Part shown: positions 1 to 7,827 of the stretch, piece after piece
Numbering within the stretch: position 1 is the first letter of the stretch
Layout of the letters: each line of letters opens with the position of its first letter
Assembly (NCBI GenBank): GCA_964385995.1
Contig: CAYLRF010000059.1
Coordinates: 1-9,204 of the forward strand
Length of the DNA stretch: 9,204 nt
Source: CAYLRF01 sp964385995
GTDB lineage: Bacteria > Bacillota > Clostridia > Lachnospirales > Lachnospiraceae
Direction: 5' to 3'
Made by a program: the position numbers and the translations under genes
The notes under the pieces: generated by a model
The model's input: only the letters and a program-made list of their open reading frames with translations
Databases searched by the model: none
What the model was told of the DNA's origin: nothing

Positions 1-687
1 TTTACCGAAGAGCTGCTTGGGCTTCGGCTCGAGGGGCGGATCGTGGGTATTTTACATATCATAAACGACTCGCTCTCTGACGTCGTGGCTAGCGATGAGA
101 CGAGGATCCTGTACGGTCGGGATTATTTTTATGAGCGGCTCCTCGGCATGAGATTTAAGATAACGCCGTTTTCATTTTTCCAGCCGAATACGCTCACGGC
201 GGGAATATTATACAAGACGGTGCGGTCGTATATGGGCGACGCGCGTGGACAGGCCGTATACGATCTTTTTTGCGGCACAGGGACTATTTCGCAGGTCATA
301 GCGCCGTCGGCGGGACGGGTGACAGGCGTGGATATCGTCCCGGAGGCGGTGGCGGCCGCGAGAGAGAACGCCGCCGCGAACGGCATCACAAACTGCGAGT
401 TCATAGCGGGCGATGTGCTGGACGTGATTGACGGCCTTGCGGGAAAGCCCGATGTCATCATCCTTGATCCCCCCAGAGACGGAGTGCATCCGAAGGCGCT
501 TCCGAAGATCTTAAAGGCCGGAGCGCGAAAGGTCATCTACATATCCTGTAAGGCGACGAGCCTCGCGCGGGATATGGCCTTGCTCTTCGCGGCGGGATAC
601 CGGCTCCGGCGGGCGGTCGGCATAGATCAGTTTTGCCAGAGCTGCCACGTGGAGACGGTGGCGCTCTTTACGAGGGAAGAGCTATAA
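1..687 (+). CDS. rlmD: 23S rRNA (uracil-5-)-methyltransferase, RlmD/RumA family, 5'-truncated
   Basis: This is the C-terminal 228 residues of an S-adenosylmethionine-dependent RNA m5U methyltransferase, cut by the window edge. The frame is open from base 1, so the GTG at 43 is internal and not a start. In order it shows the FQPNT motif (about 177-192), the SAM-binding DLFCGTGTIS motif and the acidic GVDIV strand, a DPPRDG motif (466-483), and the catalytic-cysteine segment YISCKATSLARD (Cys codon 547-549). The C-terminal HVETVALF supplies the conserved glutamate. Family members are about 450 residues; the missing half would hold any TRAM domain and iron-sulfur cysteines. The family methylates U1939, and in Firmicutes also U747 (RlmCD), of 23S rRNA. 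The motif is SCKAT where SCNPxT is common, a modest variation. A TrmA-type tRNA enzyme is less likely. The stop is TAA, and ileS follows 115 bases later. Confidence 0.9.
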   Translation, partial: FTEELLGLRLEGRIVGILHIINDSLSDVVASDETRILYGRDYFYERLLGMRFKITPFSFFQPNTLTAGILYKTVRSYMGDARGQAVYDLFCGTGTISQVIAPSAGRVTGVDIVPEAVAAARENAAANGITNCEFIAGDVLDVIDGLAGKPDVIILDPPRDGVHPKALPKILKAGARKVIYISCKATSLARDMALLFAAGYRLRRAVGIDQFCQSCHVETVALFTREEL

Positions 688-721
688 CCTGGCGCGTCGT
701 CAGGGCGGTTTCGGAAGTTTA

Positions 722-745
722 TTTTAAAAGTCACGTCTTTTAAAA
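722..745. repeat. AT-rich perfect inverted repeat upstream of ileS
   Basis: TTTTAAAAG (722-730) and CTTTTAAAA (737-745) are perfect reverse complements separated by six bases. The stem is AT-rich and lacks a following T-run, so it is not a convincing intrinsic terminator. It could be an operator or part of the ileS leader; the sequence does not decide. A near-duplicate TAAAAACCGTA / TAAAAAACCGTA follows at 741-763. Confidence 0.5.
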
Positions 746-763
746 ACCGTATAAAAAACCGTA
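741..763. repeat. short tandem duplication in the ileS leader
   Basis: TAAAAACCGTA (741-751) is followed immediately by TAAAAAACCGTA (752-763), a direct duplication differing by one A. It lies just upstream of the ileS ribosome binding site. It is one of several short duplications at gene borders in this window. Confidence 0.5.
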
Positions 764-787
764 GCTGAGGTTTCACGAAGAAATACC

Positions 788-794
788 GGGAGGT
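788..794 (+). promoter_or_regulatory. ribosome binding site of ileS
   Basis: GGGAGGT sits eight bases before the ATG at 803 and is a strong match to the anti-Shine-Dalgarno sequence, which supports that start. No T-box leader is apparent in the 115-base spacer: it is too short and no AGGGTGGNACCGCG-like antiterminator motif is visible. Confidence 0.8.
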
Positions 795-802
795 AAATCC
801 AC

Positions 803-3800
803 ATGTACACAAAAGTTTCCACGGATCTTAATTTCGCGGAGCGCGAGAAGAAAACCGAACGATTCTGGGAAGAGAATCATATATTCGAGAAGAGTCTGAA
901 AAATCGCGAGGGCCGCGAGACGTTTACCTTTTATGACGGACCTCCGACCGCGAACGGCAAGCCGCATATCGGTCATGTGTTGACGAGAGTCATCAAAGAT
1001 CTCATACCCAGATACCGTACGATGAAAGGATACCTGGTGCCCAGAAAAGCCGGATGGGACACGCACGGTCTGCCCGTGGAGCTGGAAGTGGAAAGGACGC
1101 TGGGACTTGACGGCAAGGATCAGATAGAAAAATACGGTGTGGAGCCGTTCATAGCCCGCTGCAAGGAAAGCGTCTGGAAATACAAGGGGATGTGGGAGGA
1201 TTTTTCGGCGGACGTCGGCTTCTGGGTGGACATGGAACACCCTTACATCACCTATGAGAACAGCTACATCGAGTCGGAATGGTGGGCTTTAAAGAAAATC
1301 TGGGAGAAAGGCCTGCTTTATAAGGGTTACAAGGTAGTGCCTTACTGTCCGCGGTGCGGCACGCCGCTTTCCGGACACGAGGTGGCTCAGGGGTATAAGG
1401 ACGTCAAGGAGCGTTCCGCCGTCGTGAGGTTTAAGGTGAAGGATGAGGACGCCTATATCCTCGCGTGGACGACCACCCCGTGGACCTTGCCCTCGAATGT
1501 CGCCTTATGCGTAAATCCCGACGAGACTTACGTGAAGGTCAAAAACGGCGAATATACGTACTACATCGCCGAGGCCCTCGCGGACAGCGTCCTAAAAGGC
1601 GAAATCGAGGTACTCGCTTCCTACAAAGGTAAGGAGCTGGAGGGTAAGGAGTACGAGCCGCTGTATCCCGTATCTTCGCTTACGAAGAAGGCCTATTACG
1701 TGGTGTGCGACGGATATGTGACGCTCACGGACGGGACCGGTATCGTGCATATAGCGCCGGCGTTCGGTGAGGACGACGCCGAGGTGGGACGCAAATACGA
1801 CCTCCCGTTTTTACAGCTCGTGGACGAGAAGGGCGAGATGACGGATGAGACGCCGTGGGCGGGAGTATTTTGCAAAAAAGCGGATCCGATGGTCTTAAAA
1901 GACCTTGAGGAGCGGGGGCTTTTATTTGACGCGCCCGTCTTCGAGCACAGCTACCCTTACTGCTGGAGGTGCGACACGCCGCTCATCTACTACGCGCGTG
2001 AGACTTGGTTTATCAGGATGACGGATGTGAAGGAGGATCTTATCAGGGAGAATGACACCGTAAACTGGATCCCGGAGAGTATCGGTAAAGGCCGTTTCGG
2101 CGATTGGCTCGCGAACGTGCAGGACTGGGGGATCAGCCGCAACAGGTATTGGGGGACGCCGCTTAACATCTGGGAATGTGAATGCGGATACAGGCACGCG
2201 GTGGGAAGTATCGCCGAGCTTCGCGAAATGTCGGATAACTGCCCGGAGGATATAGAGCTTCACAGGCCTTTTATCGACAACGTGACGATTACATGCCCGC
2301 GCTGCAAGAAGAAGATGCGACGCGTCCCCGAGGTCATAGACTGCTGGTTTGACAGCGGGGCGATGCCTTTCGCGCAGCACCATTATCCTTTTGAGAATCA
2401 GGATGTCTTTGAGAAACAGTTTCCCGCGGACTTTATATCCGAGGGAGTGGATCAGACCAGAGGATGGTTTTATTCGCTTTTGGCCGTGTCCGTACTGATA
2501 TTCGGGCGGACGCCTTACAAAAACGTGCTGGTGCTGGGGCATGTGCAGGATAAGGACGGTCAGAAGATGAGTAAGTCCAAGGGCAACGCCGTGGATCCCT
2601 TCGAGGCGCTTCGCGAATACGGCGCGGACGCGATTCGCTGGTATTTCTACGAGAACAGCGCTCCGTGGTTGCCGAACCGTTTTCACGGGAAAGCGGTGAC
2701 CGAGGGTCAGCGAAAGTTTATGGGCACTCTGTGGAATACCTACGCCTTCTATGTTCTTTACGCCGAGATAGACAAGTTCGATCCCACATGCCATAAGCTC
2801 GAATACGATAAGCTTTCCGTCATGGATAAATGGCTGCTTTCGAAGATGTCGGGCATGGTGAAAGAGACGGACGGACACCTTGAGGCTTACAGGATACCCG
2901 AGGCCGCGAGGACGCTTCAGGATTTCGTGGACGATATGAGCAACTGGTATGTCAGAAGGTGCCGCGAGCGTTTCTGGGCGAAGGGTATGGAGCAGGATAA
3001 GATAAACGCCTATATGACCCTTTATACGGCTCTTATCACCTGCGCGAAGGCCGCCGCGCCCATGATACCGTTCATGACGGAGGAGATTTACCAAAATATC
3101 GTAAGGAGCGTGGATAAGGATGCGCCGGAGAGCATACATCTGTGCGATTATCCCGAGGCGAACGAGGCGTGGAGGGATAAGGAGCTTGAGGCGGACATGG
3201 ACGAGGCGCGAAGGCTCGTCATCATGGGCCGCGCCGCGAGAAACTCGGCGAATATCAAAAACAGGCAGCCGCTTTCGGTGATGTATGTGAAGGCGCCGAG
3301 GGCCATTTCCGGATATTACGTTCAGATCGTGAAAGAGGAGCTGAACGTAAAGAGTCTGGAATTTATCGCGGATACGCGGCGATTTACGACATATACGTTT
3401 AAACCGCAGCTTAAAACCGTGGGCCCGAGGTACGGGAAACTTTTGGGCGGTATCAGGGCAGCGCTGGAAAATATAGACGGAAACGCCGCCATGGATGAGC
3501 TGGACACCAAAGGAATCCTTATCCTGCATATCGACGGGCACAGCGTGGAACTTACGAAGGACGACCTTTTGATCGAGATGATGGAGACGCCGGGATACGC
3601 CTCGGAAAATGAGGGCGACACCACGGTGGTCTTGGATACGACGCTTACGGACGAGTTGCTGGAGGAAGGCTTTGTGAGGGAAATCATAAGCAAAGTCCAG
3701 ACCATGCGCAAGGAGGCGGGCTTTGAGGTAATGGATAAGATCGACCTTTTCTACGAAGGAAGCGATAAGGCCGCGGGGATATTTAAGAGAAACGCGGATG

Positions 3801-3922
3801 AGATCGGACGCGAGGTGCTGGCGCTTTCCGTGACGGCGGACACTCCCGCGGGTTACGTGAAGGAGTGGAACATAAACGGCGAGCGGGTGACCCTCGGCGT
3901 GAAGAAGCGCGAGGAAGAGTAA
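803..3922 (+). CDS. ileS: isoleucyl-tRNA synthetase, type-2 (eukaryote-like) form
   Basis: This cytoplasmic class I synthetase charges tRNA-Ile with isoleucine and edits misactivated valine. At 1039 residues it is longer than the usual ~930-residue type 1 bacterial enzyme and fits the type 2 family. In order it shows the ATP-binding HIGH motif (residues 55-58), a CPRCG pair (C182/C185), the CP1 editing domain with WTTTPWTLPSN (from W222) and GTGIVHIAPAFGEDD (from about 311), and a YCWRC pair (C387/C390). A probable zinc site follows (C459, C461, C498, C501), then the KMSKS loop (588-592) and a long anticodon-binding C-terminal region. The HIGH signature is canonical. Type 2 enzymes are often less sensitive to mupirocin, but that is a family property and cannot be read from this sequence. 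The start is fixed by the strong GGGAGG. The last residues, KKREEE, already belong to the purine repeat downstream, and the frame stays open after the TAA. Confidence 0.98.
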   Translation: MYTKVSTDLNFAEREKKTERFWEENHIFEKSLKNREGRETFTFYDGPPTANGKPHIGHVLTRVIKDLIPRYRTMKGYLVPRKAGWDTHGLPVELEVERTLGLDGKDQIEKYGVEPFIARCKESVWKYKGMWEDFSADVGFWVDMEHPYITYENSYIESEWWALKKIWEKGLLYKGYKVVPYCPRCGTPLSGHEVAQGYKDVKERSAVVRFKVKDEDAYILAWTTTPWTLPSNVALCVNPDETYVKVKNGEYTYYIAEALADSVLKGEIEVLASYKGKELEGKEYEPLYPVSSLTKKAYYVVCDGYVTLTDGTGIVHIAPAFGEDDAEVGRKYDLPFLQLVDEKGEMTDETPWAGVFCKKADPMVLKDLEERGLLFDAPVFEHSYPYCWRCDTPLIYYARETWFIRMTDVKEDLIRENDTVNWIPESIGKGRFGDWLANVQDWGISRNRYWGTPLNIWECECGYRHAVGSIAELREMSDNCPEDIELHRPFIDNVTITCPRCKKKMRRVPEVIDCWFDSGAMPFAQHHYPFENQDVFEKQFPADFISEGVDQTRGWFYSLLAVSVLIFGRTPYKNVLVLGHVQDKDGQKMSKSKGNAVDPFEALREYGADAIRWYFYENSAPWLPNRFHGKAVTEGQRKFMGTLWNTYAFYVLYAEIDKFDPTCHKLEYDKLSVMDKWLLSKMSGMVKETDGHLEAYRIPEAARTLQDFVDDMSNWYVRRCRERFWAKGMEQDKINAYMTLYTALITCAKAAAPMIPFMTEEIYQNIVRSVDKDAPESIHLCDYPEANEAWRDKELEADMDEARRLVIMGRAARNSANIKNRQPLSVMYVKAPRAISGYYVQIVKEELNVKSLEFIADTRRFTTYTFKPQLKTVGPRYGKLLGGIRAALENIDGNAAMDELDTKGILILHIDGHSVELTKDDLLIEMMETPGYASENEGDTTVVLDTTLTDELLEEGFVREIISKVQTMRKEAGFEVMDKIDLFYEGSDKAAGIFKRNADEIGREVLALSVTADTPAGYVKEWNINGERVTLGVKKREEE

Positions 3923-4040
3923 AAAGCGAAGAAACGTGAAGAAGGATTAAAAACGCGAAGAAAGCGTGAAAAAAGCGAAAAAGCGCGAAGGAGCTTGAAA
4001 GAAGCGCGAAGAAACGTGAACAGGCGCGAAGGAGCTGCAA
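3900..4040 (+). repeat. degenerate purine-rich tandem repeat between ileS and glgP
   Basis: Almost all bases on the + strand are purines. Recurring units begin GCGAAG at 3926, 3955, 3985, 4006 and 4026, giving spacings of about 29, 30, 21 and 20 bases. GCGAAGAAACGTGAA occurs exactly at 3926-3940 and 4006-4020. GCGCGAAGGAGCTTGAA (3983-3999) and GCGCGAAGGAGCTGCAA (4024-4040) are near-identical. The array starts inside the last codons of ileS and ends at the glgP start codon. No terminator hairpin is visible here, so ileS and glgP may be co-transcribed. Confidence 0.8.
4029..4034 (+). promoter_or_regulatory. ribosome binding site of glgP, inside a repeat unit
   Basis: AAGGAG lies six bases before the ATG at 4041 and supports that start. 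A second AAGGAG with the same flanks lies at 3988-3993 in an earlier repeat copy, so the translation signal itself has been duplicated. Confidence 0.8.
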
Positions 4041-6478
4041 ATGGCTGAATGTACGATCAAACACAGATTTGACAGGGACGAATTTCAAAAGGACGTGAGA
4101 GACACCTCCAAGCGGCTTTTCAGAAGAACCATTGAGGAGGCGACCCCGGGGCAGCGTTTCCAGTGTGTTTCCTACGCCGTGAAGGATATTATCATAGATA
4201 ACTGGCTTGAGACCAGAGACAAATACCGAAAGCAGGATCCGAAGACCGTTTATTATATGTCGATGGAATTTCTCATGGGAAGGGCCTTGGGGAACAGCCT
4301 GATAAATCTCACGGCTTACAAAGAGGCGAGGGAAGCTCTGGACGAAATGGGTATCGATCTGAACGCAGTGGAGGATGAGGAACCCGACCCGGCTCTGGGA
4401 AACGGTGGGCTGGGACGCCTCGCGGCGTGTTTTCTGGACTCGCTTACGACGCTCGGCTACGCCGCGTACGGCTGCGGTATCCGCTACAAATACGGGATGT
4501 TCAGGCAAAAAATAAAGGACGGATATCAGGTCGAGGAGCCGGACAACTGGCTTAAGGACGGCAATCCTTTCGAGGTGAGGCGCGAGGAGCTTTCCAAGGT
4601 GGTAAGGTTCGGCGGCACGATACGCGTCGAGTGGGACGAAAAGGAGAAGCGGTATCACTATATTCACGAGAATTTCGAATCGGTGAGGGCGGTGCCTTAC
4701 GACGTGCCGGTGGTCGGTTACGGAAACGGCCTCGTAAATACCCTCCGTATCTGGGACGCGGAGGCCATCACGGAGTTTCGCCTGGACAATTTCGACCGGG
4801 GTGAGTATCAAAAGGCGATAGAGCAGGAGAATCTCGCGACGACTATCGTAAAAGTGCTTTATCCGAACGACAATCATTACGCGGGCAAAGAGCTTCGCTT
4901 AAAGCAGCAGTACTTCTTCGTCTCGGCCAGCCTTCAGGAGGCCGTGGCCGAGTATAAGAGGACGCACGGCGAGGACATGAGCGGATTTCCCGACAAGGTG
5001 GTCATACAGATGAACGACACTCATCCGACGGTCGCCGTACCGGAGCTTATGCGGATCCTTCTGGACGAGGAAGGACTGGAATGGGACGAGGCCTGGGACA
5101 TCACCTCGAGGAGCGTAGCTTACACGAACCACACCATCATGGCGGAGGCTCTTGAGAAATGGCCGATCGACCTTTTTTCAAGGCTTCTGCCGCGTATTTA
5201 TCAGATCGTGGAAGAGATAGACAAACGTTTCGCGGCGAAGGTGAGGGCCCTTTATCCCGGCGACGAGGAAAAGGTGAGAAGGACTGCCATACTCTGCGAC
5301 GGTCAGGTGAGGATGGCGTATATGGCCATCGTCGCGGGATTTTCCGTGAACGGCGTGGCGGCGCTTCACACGGAGATTTTAAAGAAGCAGGAGCTTCGTG
5401 ATTTTTACGATATAATGCCGGAAAAATTTAACAATAAGACCAACGGAATCACGCAGAGACGCTTCCTGCTTCACGCGAATCCGCTGCTCGCGGATTGGGT
5501 GACGGCGCGTATTTCCGACGGTTGGATCACAGATTTAAGTCAGATGGAAAAGCTTAAAGCTCTCGCGGATGATCCCGAGGCCCGGCGCGAATTTATGCGG
5601 ATAAAACATCAAAATAAGATTCGCCTCGCGAAGTACATAAAAGAGCATAATCACATAGAGGTCGACACCGATTCCATCTTCGACGTGCAGGTGAAACGGC
5701 TGCACGAATATAAAAGGCAGCTGCTGAATATCCTTCATGTGCTTTATCTGTATAATGAGCTAAAGGATAACCCCGACATGGATTTTTACCCTCGGACTTT
5801 CATATTCGGAGCCAAGGCGGCGGCCGGATACGAGCGGGCGAAGCAGACGATTAAGCTGATAAATTCCGCGGCGGATGTCATAAATAACGACGAGGATGTC
5901 GCGGGAAGGATTAAGATAGTCTTTATCGAGGATTACCGGGTTTCAAACGCGGAGATCATCTTCGCCGCGGCGGACGTAAGCGAGCAGATATCGACGGCTT
6001 CAAAGGAGGCTTCCGGCACGGGCAACATGAAGCTCATGTTAAACGGCGCCGTGACGATAGGCACCCGCGACGGGGCGAACGTGGAGATCGTGAAGGAAGT
6101 CGGCGAGGAGAACGCCTTTTTGTTCGGTCTTACATCCGACGAGGTCATAAATTACGAAAATAACGGCGGCTATGATCCCACGGAAATTTACGAAAATGAC
6201 TGGAAGCTCAGGCGGGTACTCGATCAGCTCACGGACGGGACTTACTCAAACGGCGACCGGGAGATGTTTAAAGGGATAAGGGACTCGCTCCTTTACGCGA
6301 ACGGCGGCCGCGCGGACGTCTACTTCATATTGAAGGATTTCGAAAGCTATGTCGAGGCTCAAAAGCGTGTGGAGCAGGCCTACAGAGACAAAGACAGATG
6401 GGCGAAAATGGCGCTGACCCAGACGGCGAGCTGCGGCCGGTTCAGCTCGGATCGCACCGTACGGGAATATGTGGATGA
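4041..6478 (+). CDS. glgP: glycogen/maltodextrin (alpha-glucan) phosphorylase, 3' end in assembly gap
   Basis: This is a PLP-dependent GT35 phosphorylase that releases glucose 1-phosphate from glycogen or maltodextrin. The 812 visible codons show YYMSMEFLMGR (about 71-81), PALGNGGLGRLAACFLDSL (from 117), QMNDTHPTVAVPELMRIL, YTNHTIMAEALEKWP, KTNGITQRRFLL, VKRLHEYKRQLLNILH (551-566), and EDYRVSNAEIIFAAADVSEQ. In EASGTGNMKLMLNGA, K664 is the expected PLP-binding lysine. It ends in GRFSSDRTVREYVD, normally a few to about 20 residues from the C-terminus, so only the very end and the stop are lost in the N block. Any frame read across the gap is artificial. The N-terminus lacks obvious allosteric extensions. 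Substrate preference (glycogen or maltodextrin) cannot be decided here. The start follows AAGGAG inside the upstream repeat. Confidence 0.96.
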
Positions 6479-6578
6479 NNNNNNNNNNNNNNNNNNNNNN
6501 NNNNNNNNNNNNNNNNNNNNNNNNNNNNNNNNNNNNNNNNNNNNNNNNNNNNNNNNNNNNNNNNNNNNNNNNNNNNNN
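6479..6578. other. assembly gap of exactly 100 N
   Basis: The 100 consecutive N are probably a scaffold placeholder, so the true distance is unknown. It hides the last codons of glgP, any spacer, and the start of the GIY-YIG gene. Tandem repeat sequence begins at its right edge, which suggests a repeat broke the assembly. Confidence 0.98.
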
Positions 6579-6620
6579 CGGCGAAACAGTCGGGGAAACA
6601 CCCGGGCAAGACGGGGGAAA
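6579..6620 (+). repeat. 12-bp degenerate tandem repeat at the gap edge
   Basis: Three units can be read after the N block: CGGCGAAACAGT (6579-6590), CGGGGAAACACC (6591-6602) and CGGGCAAGACGG (6603-6614), then a partial GGGAAAG. The 12-base period keeps the downstream frame open and encodes GETV-GETP-GQDG. The full length is unknown because the gap cuts it. Confidence 0.6.
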
Positions 6621-6879
6621 GAATTACACATATATTTTAAGGTGCGCCGACGGCACGTATTATACGGGCTGGACCAATGACTTACAAAAGCGTGTAAAAG
6701 ATCACAATTCGGGCGCCGGCGCCAAATACACGAAAAGCAGAAGACCCGTAAGCGAGGTCTACTTCGAGACGCACGATACCCGCGCCGACGCAATGAAAAG
6801 AGAACGCGAAATAAAAAAGATGACGCGGGCCGACAAGGAGAAGCTGATCCGGGAATATGAAGGAAGGACGACGCCTTAA
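6580..6879 (+). CDS. GIY-YIG nuclease-fold protein, UPF0213/YhbQ-like, 5' end in gap
   Basis: This is a small single-domain GIY-YIG protein. From N at 6622 the 85 residues match the usual length and layout of the UPF0213 family: NYTYILRCADGTYYTGWTND (the TYI and YTG pair equivalent to GIY and YIG), an arginine in DLQKRV, HNSGAGAKYTKSRRP, and RADAMKREREIKKMT with the candidate catalytic glutamate. The biological role of these stand-alone proteins is poorly defined; nuclease activity on DNA is inferred from the fold. No ATG, GTG or TTG lies in frame between the gap and NYTY. At the position where homologues usually start, this frame has AAG. The start is therefore hidden in the gap, or the visible N-terminal GETVGETPGQDGGK comes from repeat expansion into the gene. 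The stop is TAA at 6877, and the kinase gene follows after 23 bases, probably in the same transcript. Confidence 0.88.
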   Translation, partial: GETVGETPGQDGGKNYTYILRCADGTYYTGWTNDLQKRVKDHNSGAGAKYTKSRRPVSEVYFETHDTRADAMKREREIKKMTRADKEKLIREYEGRTTP

Positions 6880-6890
6880 AGCGTGTCGGG

Positions 6891-6897
6891 AAAGAGG
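6891..6897 (+). promoter_or_regulatory. ribosome binding site of the pyridoxamine kinase gene
   Basis: AAAGAGG lies five bases before the ATG at 6903 and selects this start over the in-frame ATG at 6918, which has no purine-rich site at the right distance. Confidence 0.65.
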
Positions 6898-6902
6898 AAA
6901 AC

Positions 6903-7754
6903 ATGGCTGACGATGTTATGAGAGATTATAAAAAGTTACTTACGATTCAGGATATCTCATGTGTGGGGCAGTGCTCACTTACGGTGGCGCTTCCCGTCAT
7001 ATCCGCCTGCGGGATAGAGACCTGTGTGCTTCCGTCGGCGGTTCTTTCCACTCATACCGCGGGCTTTAAAGGATATACTTTCCGCGACCTGACGGAGGAC
7101 ATCCCCGCCATTAAGGATCATTGGGTAAAGGAAAATATTGCTTTCGACGCCATTTATACCGGCTATCTCGGAAGCGCGAAGCAGATAGATTATGTCAGGG
7201 ATATTTTCGAGGCGGTGGCGGCAAAGGAGTGTGTACGAATCGTCGATCCGGCGATGGCCGACAACGGAAATCTTTACTACGGCTTCGATATGCCGTTCGT
7301 GGAGAAAATGAGGCGGCTTTGCGCGAAGGCGGATTACTGCCTCCCGAATGTCACGGAGGCGTCGTTTTTGACGGGGCTTCAATACCGTGAGACGTATGAC
7401 CGTGCTTACGTCGATTCGCTGCTTAAGGGACTTGTGGGAATCGGCTGTAAGAACGTCATTTTAACCGGCATATCCTATCGCGAGGGAAAGACCGGCGTCG
7501 TAGTGTTTGAAAACGGCGAGTACAGTTATTATGAGCACGAGCTTTTGCCAAACAGCTGCCACGGGACGGGCGATATCTACGCCTCGGCCTTTACCGGAGC
7601 GTTTGTGAGGGGCAAGTCGGCCTATGATTCGGCGAAAATAGCCGCCGATTATGTGGTTTCCTGTATTCGCGAGACGGCGAAGCTGGACGGGCACTGGTAC
7701 GGCGCGGCGTTCGAACCGGTGCTTGGCGAACTCATCGAGGCGGTAAACGGGTAG
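6903..7754 (+). CDS. pyridoxamine/pyridoxal kinase (PdxY/PdxK-like, ribokinase fold)
   Basis: This cytoplasmic ATP-dependent kinase phosphorylates pyridoxamine or pyridoxal in vitamin B6 salvage, yielding the PLP route that enzymes such as the upstream phosphorylase need. It has 283 residues, normal for the family. The N-terminal TIQDISCVGQCSLTVALP (14-31) and STHTAGF (49-55) form the substrate side. VDPAMAD (around D115) and PNVTEA (148-153) are typical of the fold. CHGTGD with the probable catalytic base D224 forms the anion hole, followed by IYASAFTGAF. The N-terminus carries about ten residues more than homologues that begin just before TIQDIS, so a start at 6918 is possible, but the ribosome binding site favours 6903. 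A thiamin-pathway ThiD is less likely given the TIQDISCVG signature. The stop TAG lies within a 15-bp duplication. Confidence 0.92.
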   Translation: MADDVMRDYKKLLTIQDISCVGQCSLTVALPVISACGIETCVLPSAVLSTHTAGFKGYTFRDLTEDIPAIKDHWVKENIAFDAIYTGYLGSAKQIDYVRDIFEAVAAKECVRIVDPAMADNGNLYYGFDMPFVEKMRRLCAKADYCLPNVTEASFLTGLQYRETYDRAYVDSLLKGLVGIGCKNVILTGISYREGKTGVVVFENGEYSYYEHELLPNSCHGTGDIYASAFTGAFVRGKSAYDSAKIAADYVVSCIRETAKLDGHWYGAAFEPVLGELIEAVNG

Positions 7755-7763
7755 ACGGTAAAC
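7741..7763 (+). repeat. 15-bp duplication spanning the kinase stop codon
   Basis: CGGTAAAC occurs at 7741-7748 and again at 7756-7763, offset by 15 bases (five codons). The TAG stop lies between the copies. The frame after TAG stays open for 22 codons to TGA at 7821-7823. Confidence 0.55.
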
Positions 7764-7800
7764 AAAGACAGTCTCGATGAGATCCGCGAGCGCTTTCTCG

Positions 7801-7826
7801 TGTTCACTTTTTCAAGGCGGTGAACA
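7801..7826 (+). repeat. inverted repeat enclosing a ribosome-binding-site-like stretch
   Basis: TGTTCAC (7801-7807) and GTGAACA (7820-7826) are perfect reverse complements with a 12-base loop containing CAAGGCG. The hairpin ends one base before an ATG at 7828. If the small frame there is translated, this stem could mask its weak AAGGCGGTG site. It could also be chance. Confidence 0.4.
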
Positions 7827-7827
7827 G

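Noticed and set aside
722..745. Intrinsic terminator after rlmD
   Set aside because: The stem is AT-only apart from one G-C pair and no T-run follows it.
1922..3541. A 539-codon open frame on the - strand opposite ileS
   Set aside because: It lies wholly antisense to well-supported ileS, shows no recognisable domain, and is the kind of shadow frame produced by GC-rich codon usage.
3783..4877. A 364-codon - strand frame across the ileS-glgP border
   Set aside because: It overlaps two strong genes and the repeat; no recognisable motif and no convincing start site.
4041..6680. A continuous phosphorylase frame of 879 codons running through the N block
   Set aside because: The gap length is a placeholder, and the residues after it in that frame are out of frame with the clear GIY-YIG protein.
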